NCBI RefSeq assembly: GCF_001044395.1
Contig: NZ_JANU01000061.1
Span: 19,785-83,784, forward strand
Reading direction: 5' to 3'
Source of the DNA: Caenimonas sp. SL110
Lineage (GTDB): Bacteria; Pseudomonadota; Gammaproteobacteria; Burkholderiales; Burkholderiaceae_C
Length of the DNA stretch: 64,000 nt
Under the pieces are notes generated by a model, which ran no database searches, was not told the DNA's origin, and saw only the letters and a list, made by a program, of their open reading frames with translations. Below are positions 33,884 through 45,969 of this stretch, piece after piece. A program made the translations under genes and the position numbers. Numbering within the stretch: position 1 is the first letter of the stretch; every line of letters starts with the position of its first letter.

Positions 33884-36757
33884 ATGGTGTTGTTCGGGAA
33901 GCGGAAGGCCTATGAGCAAACGGCATTTCCACTCAAGCCCGCAGACGCAGCTGCCGAGTTCCCATGGGTTCGCGCGGCGTGGGCAACCACGGCCGTCTCG
34001 GGGCTGCTGGTCGCGCTCGCGCTCGTCTGGCTGAGGTCGGAGGCCCTGCGCGCGGGCGAGCGATTGACGCAGTCCCTCACCCAAGTCATTGGCGAGCAGA
34101 CCAGCCGCACGCTGCAGGCCGTCGACGGACGCCTGCAGCGCACGGCCGACCAGCTGGAGATGCTGGACAAGTCAGGGACCCTGAACGAGAGCGCATCCCG
34201 CGCCATGCTGCGCGAGCAACTGCAGGGACTTCCGTTTGTGCGGGCCATATGGGTGCTGGATACGCAGGGCCGCATCGTGCATGACTCCGACGTCGGCAAC
34301 ATGGGCGTGTCGCTGGCCGACCGCGAATACTTCAAGGTCTATCTCCAAAAGCCTTCGACCGAGCTCTTCATAGGCGCGGTGGTGCGCAGTCGCACGACCG
34401 GCACCTGGCTCATCAGCATTTCCCGCCCCTTGCGCGATGCTGCCGGTGCTGTGAAGTACGTGCTGGTGGCGGCCGTGGAGCCGCGCTACTTCGAGGAGAT
34501 GTGGCGCAGCATCGACCTGGGCGATGACGGCGCGATCGCCGTGTTCCGGCGCGACGGCATCCTGATGATTCGCAGTCCTGCCGACGACGCTGCGCTGGGC
34601 CGCAACTATTCGTCGATGCCGCTTTTCACCAAGCACCTGGGTATCAGCACCCAGGGCGTCCTGACCACCAGCAGTGCGATCGACTCCCATGAGCGCGTGG
34701 TGGCCTACCGCGTTCTGCCGGCCTATCCGGAACTCATCGTGGCGGTGGGATCGAGCTCTGCCGGCGTCCTGGCAGCATGGCAACGCTTCGCGCTGCTGAC
34801 AGGCCTGGTGTGGCTTGCAGCGGTTGCCGGTGCCGCTTTTCTGGTGCGCCAGGTGCTGCGGCAGTCGGCCAGGCGGCGCAATCACGACATGCGCTTTCGT
34901 CAGCTCGCGCAGGCCATGCCGCAGATCGTTTTCATCACCGACCCGCGAGGCTCGGTGCAGTTCGTCAACGACCGCTGGGCCGAGGCCACAGGACACCCGG
35001 TCGAAGAAGCCTTGCACGGCGGATGGTCCGAGATGGTTCACCCGGATGACCGCAAGCCATCGATCGAGATCATGTCCCACATGATGCGGACCGGCCAGGA
35101 GCTCCAGCGCGAGCAGCGCATCAAGTATGGCGATGGTTCGTACCGATGGCGGCTGCTGCGGGCGGTGCCGATTCGCGACGACGCAGGCAAGATCGTCTCG
35201 TGGTACGGCACGTCGACCGACATCGACGAGCTCAAGCAGGCGCAAGAGCGACTGCGCGCGCAGGCGGACCTCCTGAGCATGGCCGGACGGCTCGCGCTGC
35301 TGGGCGGCTGGCGCATCGATGTGCGCACGCAGGTCATCACCTGGTCGGACGAGGCCTCCGCCATTCTCGACATGCCGTCCGGCCAATCGCCAAGCCTGGA
35401 CGAGGTGTTCGAGCTGTTCCTGCCCCAGTCGCGAGACCTCACGATCGCGGCCGTGCAGGCGTGCATGACACAGGGAACCCCGTTCGACGTCGAGGTCCAG
35501 ATGGTGACGGCCACCGGCCGGCCGGTGTGGATCAGGTCCATCGGGCGCGCAGAGCGCGATGCCAGTGGCGAGATCGTGGCGATCCAGGGTGCGCAGCAGG
35601 AGATCACGCAGCGGGTGCAGTTGCTGGCCGAGGTGCGCGACCTGAACGCGGGCCTCGAAGTCAAGATCGCCGAGCGCACGCGCGAACTGGCCCAGCAAGA
35701 GGCGCTGTTTCGAGCGTTGGCCGAGCATTCGCCCTTGCCGATCTGGACCTGCGATGACGTGGGGCGCCTCACGTTTTTCAGCCGTGCCTGGTATGACCTG
35801 GTGGGCGGCGAAGCGCCCAGGTGGCTGGGCAACGAGTGGCTCGACCTGGTTCACCCCGACGACAGGCCCGCCATGGTGCAGAACTGGAACCTCGCCGTGA
35901 ACACCGGCAAGCCGTATGCCGGATCGCGGCGCATCCGCGCGGCCGATGGCACGTATCACATCATGTCGTATCGCGCGGCGCCGGTTCGCGATGCGGCGCG
36001 GGACATCGCGTTCTGGGTCGGCGTCGAGTCCGACATCACGGACCTGAAGGACACCGAAGCGGCGCTGCGGCTTTCCAACCGTGAGCTGGAAGTGTTTTCG
36101 TACTCCGTGTCGCATGACCTGCGCTCACCGTTGCAGCGAGTCGGCGCATTCAGCCAGTTGCTCGCCCAACAGCTGGGCGAAAACCCCGGCGAAAAAGCCC
36201 TTCACTACCTGGCGCGCATACGTGCCAACGTGGACCACATGACGCTGTTGATCGATGGGCTGCTGTCGCTGTCGCAGCTATCGCAGGTGGAGCTGGGCAA
36301 ATCGCATGTCGACCTGAGTGCGCTCGCGACAGAAATCGTGGAGCGGCTGCGCAGCGAACAACCCCATCGCGTGGCGCTGTTCCAGATCACGCCGGGGCTT
36401 GTTGTCTGGGCTGATCGCACCTTGCTGCGATCGGTGCTTGACAACCTGCTGGGCAACGCCTGGAAGTTTTCGTCGCAGCGTGAACAGACCGAGATCCACC
36501 TGGGCGGTTCGGTGGAGCGGGGCGAGTACTTCGTGCGCGACAACGGCGCCGGGTTTGACATGACCTATGCGGCCAAGCTTTTCGGCACCTTCCAGCGCCT
36601 GCATTCGGACGCCGAGTTCGAGGGGACGGGCATCGGGCTTGCCACGGTCGCGCGAATCCTCGCCCGGCATGGCGGCAGGATCTGGGCGATTGCCGAACCG
36701 GGTCACGGTGCGACGTTCTACTTCACACTGCCTGCGGGTCCGTCGAACGCGCCCTAG
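33884..36757 (+). CDS. Sensor histidine kinase with Cache and three PAS domains
   Basis: 957 residues. TM1 about 32-50, periplasmic dCache-like region about 55-290 (HDSDVGNMGVSLADREYFK, AGAVKYVLVAAVEPRYFEEM), TM2 about 300-322, then PAS domains about 335-450, 460-575 and 605-725, each followed by a PAC-like segment (WYGTSTDIDELK, for example). HisKA has phospho-acceptor H744 in SHDLRSPLQ, and HATPase boxes are LDNLLGNAWKF, DNGAGFDM and GTGIGLATV. No receiver domain. The SD GGAAAGGAAG lies 7 bases upstream. Cognate regulator not adjacent. It converges on the DMT transporter gene with a four-base overlap. Confidence 0.92.
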   Translation: MVLFGKRKAYEQTAFPLKPADAAAEFPWVRAAWATTAVSGLLVALALVWLRSEALRAGERLTQSLTQVIGEQTSRTLQAVDGRLQRTADQLEMLDKSGTLNESASRAMLREQLQGLPFVRAIWVLDTQGRIVHDSDVGNMGVSLADREYFKVYLQKPSTELFIGAVVRSRTTGTWLISISRPLRDAAGAVKYVLVAAVEPRYFEEMWRSIDLGDDGAIAVFRRDGILMIRSPADDAALGRNYSSMPLFTKHLGISTQGVLTTSSAIDSHERVVAYRVLPAYPELIVAVGSSSAGVLAAWQRFALLTGLVWLAAVAGAAFLVRQVLRQSARRRNHDMRFRQLAQAMPQIVFITDPRGSVQFVNDRWAEATGHPVEEALHGGWSEMVHPDDRKPSIEIMSHMMRTGQELQREQRIKYGDGSYRWRLLRAVPIRDDAGKIVSWYGTSTDIDELKQAQERLRAQADLLSMAGRLALLGGWRIDVRTQVITWSDEASAILDMPSGQSPSLDEVFELFLPQSRDLTIAAVQACMTQGTPFDVEVQMVTATGRPVWIRSIGRAERDASGEIVAIQGAQQEITQRVQLLAEVRDLNAGLEVKIAERTRELAQQEALFRALAEHSPLPIWTCDDVGRLTFFSRAWYDLVGGEAPRWLGNEWLDLVHPDDRPAMVQNWNLAVNTGKPYAGSRRIRAADGTYHIMSYRAAPVRDAARDIAFWVGVESDITDLKDTEAALRLSNRELEVFSYSVSHDLRSPLQRVGAFSQLLAQQLGENPGEKALHYLARIRANVDHMTLLIDGLLSLSQLSQVELGKSHVDLSALATEIVERLRSEQPHRVALFQITPGLVVWADRTLLRSVLDNLLGNAWKFSSQREQTEIHLGGSVERGEYFVRDNGAGFDMTYAAKLFGTFQRLHSDAEFEGTGIGLATVARILARHGGRIWAIAEPGHGATFYFTLPAGPSNAP

Positions 36758-37677
36758 AGCTGCGTGCACAACACGAGAAGGCCCGTCGCGAGCAGTGCAA
36801 GGCCGATGCGATCGGCGCGCGAAAGCTTTTCGCGCAGCAGGCGGTGCGAGACCAGGTAGCTGAAGATCACTTCCACCAGTCCCAGGGTGCGCACGTTGGC
36901 GGCGGATGTGAGCGCGAAGGCCGTGAACCAGCCGATGGAGGCCATCGCCCCCGTGGCGCCCGCAATCGTCGACACCCGCCAGGCGCGGGCGGTCGCGCGC
37001 AGCGATTGTCTTGAGCGCCACGCGAGCCAGCCGCCCAGCAACAGGGTCTGCACGGCCTGCGCGACCAGCACGCCCCAGCCGCCGATGAGCCAGGGCGATA
37101 CGTCGGGCAGTTGCAGCGCCGCGCCCCGATAGCCGACTGCCGAGAATGCAAAGCCGGTGCCGGAGCCGAGTCCGTACAGGGCAGCAGGCGCGGACCATCC
37201 CGCCGTCATCGCGCCGACAACCGGCTTTTGCGGCATGGACAGCAGCACGACCCCGGCGGTCGCCAGGCCGATCGCAACCAGCGTCACCCAGCCGGGCAGC
37301 TCGTGCAGGAAGACCGCCGCGAAGAGCGCCACCTGCAAGGCATCGGTCTTGGAGAACGCGACCCCGACCACGAAGTTGCGCTGCTTCATCGCGGCCAGCA
37401 GGCATGCGGTGGCGGCGAGCTGGCTCACCGCGCCCAGCAGCAGCCAGCCGAACCAGGATGCGTTGAATGCAGGTATCGCTCCTGCGGTCGCAGGCAGCAG
37501 GTGAAGCGCCAGGACCCACGCGGCGGCGAATGGCAGCCCGTACAGGAATCGGGCCAGCGTCGCGCCCAGTGTGCCGGCCTGTGCGACGAGCGATCGCTGG
37601 GCCGTGTTGCGTGCAGTCTGTGCCAGGGCAGCCCAGATGACGATGGGAATCCAGATGTAGGCGAGTGTGCTGTTCAC
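36754..37677 (-). CDS. EamA/DMT-family transporter
   Basis: 307 residues with ten hydrophobic segments in the usual 5+5 duplicated arrangement. NSTLAYIWIPIVIWAALAQT is the first; the repeat regions have NFVVGVAFSKTDALQVALFA and NVRTLGLVEVIFSYLVSHRLL, the latter typical of the EamA C-terminal half. Exports or imports a small metabolite; substrate not predictable. Tail-to-tail with the kinase. Confidence 0.88.
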   Translation of the reverse strand: MNSTLAYIWIPIVIWAALAQTARNTAQRSLVAQAGTLGATLARFLYGLPFAAAWVLALHLLPATAGAIPAFNASWFGWLLLGAVSQLAATACLLAAMKQRNFVVGVAFSKTDALQVALFAAVFLHELPGWVTLVAIGLATAGVVLLSMPQKPVVGAMTAGWSAPAALYGLGSGTGFAFSAVGYRGAALQLPDVSPWLIGGWGVLVAQAVQTLLLGGWLAWRSRQSLRATARAWRVSTIAGATGAMASIGWFTAFALTSAANVRTLGLVEVIFSYLVSHRLLREKLSRADRIGLALLATGLLVLCTQL

Positions 37678-37681
37678 ACGC

Positions 37682-39169
37682 TCACCCTACCAGATGCAAC
37701 CCAGGGGGAGAGGCCAAGGCGGTAGCAAGCGCCAGATCGGCGACGAACTGCTCGAAGGCCGCTGGCTGCAGGTGCGGGTCCATTCGCAGCAGTGCGGACG
37801 GGTGAACGGTCACCATGACGGGTAGGCCGCCCGGGCTCGTGTGCCACCGGCCCCGTTCACTCATCACTGCCACGCTGCGCCCGAGCAATGACCGGGAAGC
37901 CGTAGCGCCGAGCGCGACAAGCGCGTGTGGTTGAACCCATTGAATCTCGCGTTCCAGCCAATGCAGGCATGCGGCTGCTTCGGCCTGTGTGGGCGTCTTG
38001 TGGATACGCCGCTTGCCACGCAGTTCAAACTTGAAGTGACGCACTGCGTTGGTCACGAAGATCTCGTCGCGCCGGATGCCCAGTCGCTCCAGCGCGCGCT
38101 GGAACAGGTGCCCTGCAGGCCCGACAAATGCGCGACCGGCCAGGTCTTCCTGGTCGCCAGGCTGCTCGCCCACGAACATCAGCTTTGCACGCTGCGGACC
38201 GTCGCCGTTGACCGCTTGCGTGGCCGTCGCACCGATGGGGCAGTCGCGGCAGTTCTGGGTGGCCTGCTTCAGCTCGTCTGGCGACTCGATGATGAGCGGG
38301 ATGGCTGGACGCGCGGGCCGGGCAAGGCGCGACACCTTGCGCACCGGCTGCGTCGGCGCCTCGTCGATCATGCCGCCCGCGCGCGCCATCGCCTGGGCGG
38401 CCAGCGAAGAGATCAGGCTTGCTTCGGGCAGGTTGTGCCAGTACTTGCGCGGCATTTCCTTTTGCATCATGGCCAGCTTCAGGCGGGCAGGATTGAAGAT
38501 GCTGCGGTAGTACGTCAGCCAGTGCTGCTCGCCCGCATCGGCAGCCGGGGCCTCTTCACGGCTGGCTCCCGGCCTGAAGGTGAGCTTCGACCCGTCCCAG
38601 GCGGCGCAGCACCGCGGCGTGAGCAATACCCAGTTCATCTGCGTGAACCGGCGCATGAACCACGGCGCGTTCGCCTGCACGATATGGTGCATCGGCTCGA
38701 ACCAGGCCACGTGCCGGACACCGCCGGGGGCCGCGTCATCGGGCACCTCGCGAAAGCGCACAAATGCACGCATCTTGTGGATGTCGTGCCGCACGGCCTT
38801 GGCCATCTGCTGCGCACGCAGCATGTCTTCGTCCAGCGGATCGTGGCGAAGTCCGGGCTCGTGGGCAAGCCGCCAGAGCAGCTGGTACATCAATGCAAAG
38901 CGCTGCGGGTCGCTGTGAAGCACCACCGATTCGCACAGTTCGATGAAGGCGGCCGGCACCCTGGGCAACGGTGCCACGGCTTGCGGCAGCCCGCAATGCG
39001 CGTCGATGACGGCCGGTGCCTGCGATGCGCAGTCCTGCGCGAACAGGTCAGACGTCTGAGCCGAGGTGGTCCACTGCACAAGTTCGGGCCTGACGCCAGC
39101 GGCCAGCAGCTGACGCGCCTGGGCACGAAAGCCGGCGATGTCCACTTCTCCATCGAGCTGTACGCGCAT
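37682..39169 (-). CDS. UdgX-family uracil-DNA-binding protein fused to a DUF4130 domain
   Basis: 495 residues. Residues about 1-250 form the TIGR03915/DUF4130 domain; about 290-495 form a UdgX-type uracil-DNA glycosylase domain with the GKRRIHKTP loop. In UdgX that loop's His (here H390) forms a covalent bond with the abasic site after uracil removal from DNA, so the enzyme stays linked to DNA. FVGEQPGDQEDLAGRAFVGP is the catalytic region. The in-frame extension to 39448 is Gly/Arg-rich and lies over the rSAM gene, so the start is ATG 39169, 2 bases after the rSAM stop. The two genes form an operon, as known in many bacteria. Confidence 0.9.
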   Translation of the reverse strand: MRVQLDGEVDIAGFRAQARQLLAAGVRPELVQWTTSAQTSDLFAQDCASQAPAVIDAHCGLPQAVAPLPRVPAAFIELCESVVLHSDPQRFALMYQLLWRLAHEPGLRHDPLDEDMLRAQQMAKAVRHDIHKMRAFVRFREVPDDAAPGGVRHVAWFEPMHHIVQANAPWFMRRFTQMNWVLLTPRCCAAWDGSKLTFRPGASREEAPAADAGEQHWLTYYRSIFNPARLKLAMMQKEMPRKYWHNLPEASLISSLAAQAMARAGGMIDEAPTQPVRKVSRLARPARPAIPLIIESPDELKQATQNCRDCPIGATATQAVNGDGPQRAKLMFVGEQPGDQEDLAGRAFVGPAGHLFQRALERLGIRRDEIFVTNAVRHFKFELRGKRRIHKTPTQAEAAACLHWLEREIQWVQPHALVALGATASRSLLGRSVAVMSERGRWHTSPGGLPVMVTVHPSALLRMDPHLQPAAFEQFVADLALATALASPPGLHLVG

Positions 39170-39171
39170 CG

Positions 39172-40431
39172 CTAGAACAGGGCCGCCTGAGCCGGCACCG
39201 CAGTGCGTGCGAGCATCGCCGCGTCGGGTGCGCGCGCGGGACGATGGTCCCCGACCACGACAAACGGCAGCACCTTGCCCACCGGCACATGCAGGCGCTT
39301 GAGGTCTTCCGCGCGAAGCTTTCGCACCCGGCGCGACATCAGCAAGCGGGCCACCGCCTTCACGCCCAGCCCCGGTACACGCAGCAGCATCTCGCGCGGC
39401 GCGTGATCCAGGTCGACCGGAAAGCGATCCGGGTGCGCCAGTGCCCACGCGAGCTTGGGGTCGACCTCCAGCGACAGCATGCCCTGCGCGGGCGTGATTT
39501 CGTTGGCCTCGAATCCGTAGAAGCGCATGAGCCAGTCGGCCTGGTACAGGCGGTGTTCGCGCACCAGCGGTGGCGCCTTCAACGGAAGCGACGAAGACGA
39601 ATCGGGAATGGGGCTGAACGCGCTGTAGTACACGCGCTTGAGGCGATAGGCACCATAGAGATTCGCGCTGGTGGCGAGAATCGTTGCGTCGTCGGCGTTG
39701 TCCGCGCCCACGATCATCTGGGTGCTCTGGCCCGCGGCTGCAAACTGCGCCGCCTTCGAGCGCGTCGGCTTCACCCCGGCCTGGGAAACGATGGGCGTTC
39801 TGGCTGCGTCCTGGGCTTCACTCCTGGCTTCATCGATGTGAATGCGCACGCGCGCCATCGACCGCTTGATGGCCGCTCCATCTTTTTCGGGCGCGAGCGC
39901 ATCGAGCCCCTCTTGCGTGGGCAACTCGATATTGATGGACAGGCGATCTGCGTAGCGCCCGGCTCGCTGCAGCAATTCGGGCGCGGCGTCGGGGATTGTC
40001 TTGAGGTGGATGTAGCCGCGAAAATCGTGGTCTTCGCGCAGCGACCGGGCGACCTCCACCACCTGCTCCATCGTGTAGTCGGGGCTGCGGATGATGCCGC
40101 TGGACAAAAAGAGCCCCTCGATGCAGTTGCGGCGATAAAAGTCCAGCGTCAGTTGCACCACTTCCGAGGTGGTGAAGCGGGCGCGCGGCACGTTGCTCGT
40201 GACCCGGTTGACGCAGTACAGGCAGTCGTACTGGCAGTAATTGGTGAGCAGGATTTTCAGCAGCGAGATGCAGCGGCCGTCTGGCGCATAGCTGTGGCAG
40301 ATGCCCATGCCTTCGTTCGACCCGAGGCCCTTTGCGCCGACGGAATTGCGCTTGACGCCGCCGCTGGAGGCGCACGATGCGTCGTATTTGGCCGCGTCGG
40401 CGAGGATGGCGAGTTTGCTGTTGAGATCCAC
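39172..40431 (-). CDS. Putative DNA modification/repair radical SAM protein (TIGR03916)
   Basis: 419 residues from GTG 40431 (VDLNSKLAILADAAKYDASC). The radical SAM cluster is CxxxCxxC at C66, C70 and C73 (YCQYDCLYC), with extra Cys at about 20, 45 and 54. The protein belongs to the TIGR03916 family, which is nearly always encoded beside a UdgX-type protein. The C-terminal part has a helix-hairpin-helix region (LLRVPGLGVKAVARLLMSRR), expected to bind DNA. Start chosen by the family N-terminus; the frame is open to 40560. Reaction unknown. Confidence 0.9.
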   Translation of the reverse strand: MDLNSKLAILADAAKYDASCASSGGVKRNSVGAKGLGSNEGMGICHSYAPDGRCISLLKILLTNYCQYDCLYCVNRVTSNVPRARFTTSEVVQLTLDFYRRNCIEGLFLSSGIIRSPDYTMEQVVEVARSLREDHDFRGYIHLKTIPDAAPELLQRAGRYADRLSINIELPTQEGLDALAPEKDGAAIKRSMARVRIHIDEARSEAQDAARTPIVSQAGVKPTRSKAAQFAAAGQSTQMIVGADNADDATILATSANLYGAYRLKRVYYSAFSPIPDSSSSLPLKAPPLVREHRLYQADWLMRFYGFEANEITPAQGMLSLEVDPKLAWALAHPDRFPVDLDHAPREMLLRVPGLGVKAVARLLMSRRVRKLRAEDLKRLHVPVGKVLPFVVVGDHRPARAPDAAMLARTAVPAQAALF

Positions 40432-40558
40432 TGGACAATCGTACAGTGGTTCAGCCAAAGCCGCACAGGGCCTGGGTTTTAGCCTGATGACGCGGCGCTT
40501 TGTGTGAAGGATTTCCTGTCGCAGAATGTCATGGTCAACAACACAACGAAAGACGATC

Positions 40559-40930
40559 ATGAAACGCTTCGCTGCTATTGCCCTGTTACCGCTTGTGCTG
40601 GCGGCGTGCGCCAGCGACTTCGGGTACGACTATCACAACCGTGATGGACGCGGCCGTCCCGGCGCAGTCATGCCCAATCCGCCGCCCACGCAGGCTCATC
40701 CGCTGGCGAGAACGGCCACCTACACCTGCGAAGATCTTTCGACAGTCTCGATCACCGAAGGCACCGACCAGGCACGCGTGCGCACCAACAGCGGCCTGGA
40801 ACTGGCGCTCGCCCGCCGGCCGCTGACCGGAGCGTTTCTCTATGGAGACCGCACGTATGAGTTCCGGGGCAATGGCGACATGGCCACGTTGGCCGGCAAC
40901 GGCAAGGTATGGCGTTGCCGGCTGAAGTAA
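40559..40930 (+). CDS. MliC-like lipoprotein
   Basis: 123 residues. Lipoprotein signal with lipobox LAAC (cleavage before C18), then a Pro-rich linker (about 35-55) and a C-terminal domain about 55-123 with TYTCEDLSTVSITEG and GKVWRCRLK, matching the C-type lysozyme inhibitor (MliC) fold with its paired Cys. MliC family members protect the envelope from host lysozyme. It is divergent from the rSAM gene with a 127-base gap. Domain call is moderate; length is normal for the family. Confidence 0.7.
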   Translation: MKRFAAIALLPLVLAACASDFGYDYHNRDGRGRPGAVMPNPPPTQAHPLARTATYTCEDLSTVSITEGTDQARVRTNSGLELALARRPLTGAFLYGDRTYEFRGNGDMATLAGNGKVWRCRLK

Positions 40931-40940
40931 ACGCGCAAGG

Positions 40941-41156
40941 TCAGGCCGTGACCTTGATCTTGCCTTCCTTCATGTAGCGGTCATATTCGTCGCGGGTGAT
41001 GGCGGTTGAACCGGCATTGCCTTCGTCGTCGGTCCAGCCGAGCGTCACGCTTTCTTCAGTCACTTCGATCTCGACCGGGCCGGCAGGAATCGGCAGCATG
41101 ATGCCGTCGCCGGCGCGGAAACACACTTCTCCGCGGATAAGGGCTTGTTGCGTCAT
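40941..41156 (-). CDS. Small acidic protein, hypothetical (71 aa)
   Basis: 71 residues from ATG 41156, SD CAGGAG 6 bases upstream; a frame extension to 41231 lacks an SD. Predicted beta-strands with many Glu, for example PAGPVEIEVTEESVTLGWTD; C-terminus has a DEYDRYMKEGKIKV helix. No signal peptide, no known family. Confidence 0.6.
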   Translation of the reverse strand: MTQQALIRGEVCFRAGDGIMLPIPAGPVEIEVTEESVTLGWTDDEGNAGSTAITRDEYDRYMKEGKIKVTA

Positions 41157-41263
41157 GGAATGCTCCTGGAGTGAATGGATGACCAATTGCAGCCCATCCA
41201 CCGGCTCCAGCGTGTCATCCAAAAGCGCCACCGCCTGCGGGACGAATCACTCCATCCACGATC

Positions 41264-42181
41264 TCAAACTGCAGCTGACAGCAGCACCGACGCGCGCTCG
41301 GGATCGTCGGCATCGGTGACCATCCACAGCAACCCGTCGGGTGCCAGGGCGATGCCTTCCACCTTGGGCGCGCCGTCTATCCATTCCAGCCGGCGCAGCT
41401 CGCCGTCAGCGCTCACCCAGCCCAACGCACAAGCCGCGCAGGCCCCATCGTTGAAGCTGTCGGCAGTGTCTTCTGCAACGGCGCTGAAAATCCATTCGCC
41501 GTTGTCCAGCGCAGCGCCATCGGTCAGTCCCAGCGGCACACCGTTGAAGGTGGGCAGGGTGATGGGATGAACGCGTGCTGCTGGCGGCGTGCTGGTGCCT
41601 GCTTGCGTCAGCCAGTCAACAATCTCCTGCAACGAAAAGTCGATGCACGCATTTCGCGAATCGCGCCCGGTGTTGGCTCGCTGCAGCAGGCGCAAGCGAT
41701 CACCCAGCACGAACGCGCCTTCAATGTTGAGGTCGGCGAATTCGCCCCGAAGCGGCGCGTACAGCGCGTGCAGATCGATGACCGTCGCCTCGCCGTCGAT
41801 CGCGCCTTCAACGTCCAGCGGCGTAACAACCGCGCGTTGTCGATCGGGCCGCGACCCCGAACCCAGGACCAGCAATGCGCCGTGCGGCCAACACGGCGAC
41901 TGCGCCGCAGGCAGCAGCGCAATCGATTCCATATCGGGCTTGCGCTTCTTGCGATCGCCTTTGTCGTGAGGCAGCTCACCGGGGACGATGCGGTGCAGGC
42001 GGAGATCGCCACTCGCCAGTTCCCGGACGTCCATCACACCGAGATGGTGCTCATCGTCTGCCACGAGGTACAGGTAGTGGCCCGTGCGGATCAGGCCGCT
42101 GGTCGAGCTGAGGTGATGCTGGCCGCGCGGATGCAGGTTCGCCGCAATCGTGAGTTCGCGGACAAGCACCGGGGCAATCAC
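41264..42181 (-). CDS. DUF6929-like beta-propeller protein
   Basis: 305 residues. The N-terminus ELTIAANLHPRGQHHLSSTS and repeated blade-like segments (LYLVADDEHHLGVMDV, ALLVLGSGSRPDRQ, EGIALAPDGLLWMVTDADDP) fit a beta-propeller of the DUF6929 family. No signal peptide is visible. Upstream it nearly abuts the lipase gene, so they may be cotranscribed. Function unknown. Confidence 0.7.
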   Translation of the reverse strand: MIAPVLVRELTIAANLHPRGQHHLSSTSGLIRTGHYLYLVADDEHHLGVMDVRELASGDLRLHRIVPGELPHDKGDRKKRKPDMESIALLPAAQSPCWPHGALLVLGSGSRPDRQRAVVTPLDVEGAIDGEATVIDLHALYAPLRGEFADLNIEGAFVLGDRLRLLQRANTGRDSRNACIDFSLQEIVDWLTQAGTSTPPAARVHPITLPTFNGVPLGLTDGAALDNGEWIFSAVAEDTADSFNDGACAACALGWVSADGELRRLEWIDGAPKVEGIALAPDGLLWMVTDADDPERASVLLSAAV

Positions 42182-42183
42182 CG

Positions 42184-43587
42184 TCAGTACCCGGCCTTCT
42201 GCACGATGGGAAGCATCGCGGCCATCGACCCGACAAAGTAGAGCAGGTTGCCCGAAGCCGGCCCCAGGTAATACACGTTGCCTTCATGGACGGCCAGGAA
42301 CGCGCCGGTCGCCGGGTAGTAGCGATACAGGTAGCCCGTGCCGACTTCGGTGCTCACGCCTGCAGGCTGGAGCAGGGTTTGCGCGTCAACTTCAGCGAAG
42401 TTGAAAACACGCTCGGCCTGCGCGGCATTGCGAATGATGTTGATGATGCCGCCCGGTGCGCCAAAGATGGAGCCGCTGATCGCATATCCGCCTGAGCCCC
42501 CCGAGGTGTAGCTCACGTCGCCCGCAGTCGCAGCGCAGAACGCCCACTCCGAATAGCTCGACCAGAGCGTCTTGACCTTCTGGGTGTAGCCGCGCTTGAT
42601 GAAGCGGTGATCGCATCGATAGGCTTCTGCCCGTTTCCAGATCGCAGCGCCGTCGAACTGCGCACTGGCCAGCGGCAGGATGCCATCGTTGCCATATTCG
42701 ATCGCGAAGTTGCTGCGCAGGTAACCGTATGAGAACACCAGTGAAGGCGACGAGCCTTCCTTGAACACGCCCAGGCCCAGTTGCAGGTCAGGCGACTGCA
42801 GGTCGCGCGCGCCGTACGCCACGATGCGCTCGTAGTAACCCGGCAGCGTGCTGGGTTGCGCGGTGCCGCAGCGGCCGTTGCCGGTGACGGGCAGCCGTGG
42901 TGTGTAGCTGTTCAGGCGTGCAAGCCATGGATTGCATTTGCCACCCGACATGTTCAGGCCGTCGTAGTTGGTCCAGGCCAGGTCGGCCAGGAAACCCGGC
43001 CAGGTATCGGCCAGCTCGGTCACCGTCTGCAAGCCCAGGCCAAGCGCAACATCTGCGAGTGGACTGCCGTGATGGGGTGTCGCCAGCGTGATGAGGTGCA
43101 CCACCTTGTCGCCGCCGCGCTGGCCGTCGCTGAACACCTGCTCCTGCATCATCGAGCGGGCCACGAGTCCGCCCATCGAATGCGCAAGGATCACGATGCG
43201 CTTTTTGCCAAAGCCGAAATCCGGCGCGGATGTCGGTTTGTCGTAGTAAGCCTGCACTGCGTTGCGCAGCGAAGCACCGAGCGCAGCGATGCTGCGCGGC
43301 GCTGCGGCATCGGCCACGACTTCTGCATTGCTCGTGCTGTAGCTGAATGAATACGGCTTGAATGTCGCCTGCCACGAGGGGTTCTGTTCGTACGCGCGCA
43401 GGAAGCTTTCCCAGCCTTCGTTGCCGCCACCCAGGCCGTGAACCAGCAGGACCGGAATGCGCGTGCCCAACGCGAATGGATCAACCGAGGAGCCGTTGTT
43501 GAAACGGGACGGTGTCAGCAGCGGTGCGGCATGCGCGAGCGCGGCGCCAAACGCCAACAGGGCAGCGAAGAAGATTCTGAAAAACAT
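42184..43587 (-). CDS. Secreted lipase/esterase (alpha/beta hydrolase)
   Basis: 467 residues from ATG 43587. Signal peptide about 1-21 (ending AHA). PVLLVHGLGGGNEGWES is the oxyanion hole region and AHSMGGLVARSMM the nucleophile elbow (AxSxG type), with Asp and His further on. The last 100 residues are a beta-rich extension. Secreted class of hydrolases acting on lipids; substrate unknown. It precedes the DUF6929-like gene by 2 bases, suggesting a shared transcript. Confidence 0.85.
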   Translation of the reverse strand: MFFRIFFAALLAFGAALAHAAPLLTPSRFNNGSSVDPFALGTRIPVLLVHGLGGGNEGWESFLRAYEQNPSWQATFKPYSFSYSTSNAEVVADAAAPRSIAALGASLRNAVQAYYDKPTSAPDFGFGKKRIVILAHSMGGLVARSMMQEQVFSDGQRGGDKVVHLITLATPHHGSPLADVALGLGLQTVTELADTWPGFLADLAWTNYDGLNMSGGKCNPWLARLNSYTPRLPVTGNGRCGTAQPSTLPGYYERIVAYGARDLQSPDLQLGLGVFKEGSSPSLVFSYGYLRSNFAIEYGNDGILPLASAQFDGAAIWKRAEAYRCDHRFIKRGYTQKVKTLWSSYSEWAFCAATAGDVSYTSGGSGGYAISGSIFGAPGGIINIIRNAAQAERVFNFAEVDAQTLLQPAGVSTEVGTGYLYRYYPATGAFLAVHEGNVYYLGPASGNLLYFVGSMAAMLPIVQKAGY

Positions 43588-43653
43588 GATGGGTGCCCCG
43601 ATTGGAACGCACGAACTCATCGGTGGGGTATCAGCCTTGTAAAGGCCCCGCCA

Positions 43654-45912
<2,259 letters not shown>

Positions 45913-45969
45913 GGAGCCGGCTATCCTACCGTTTAAGCGCAGCGGCTGGGGCCTTGAAGCCGCAAACGG

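Noticed and set aside
34172..36115. Long minus-strand frame opposite the triple-PAS kinase
   Set aside because: Antisense shadow of a clear kinase gene. No signal or domain.
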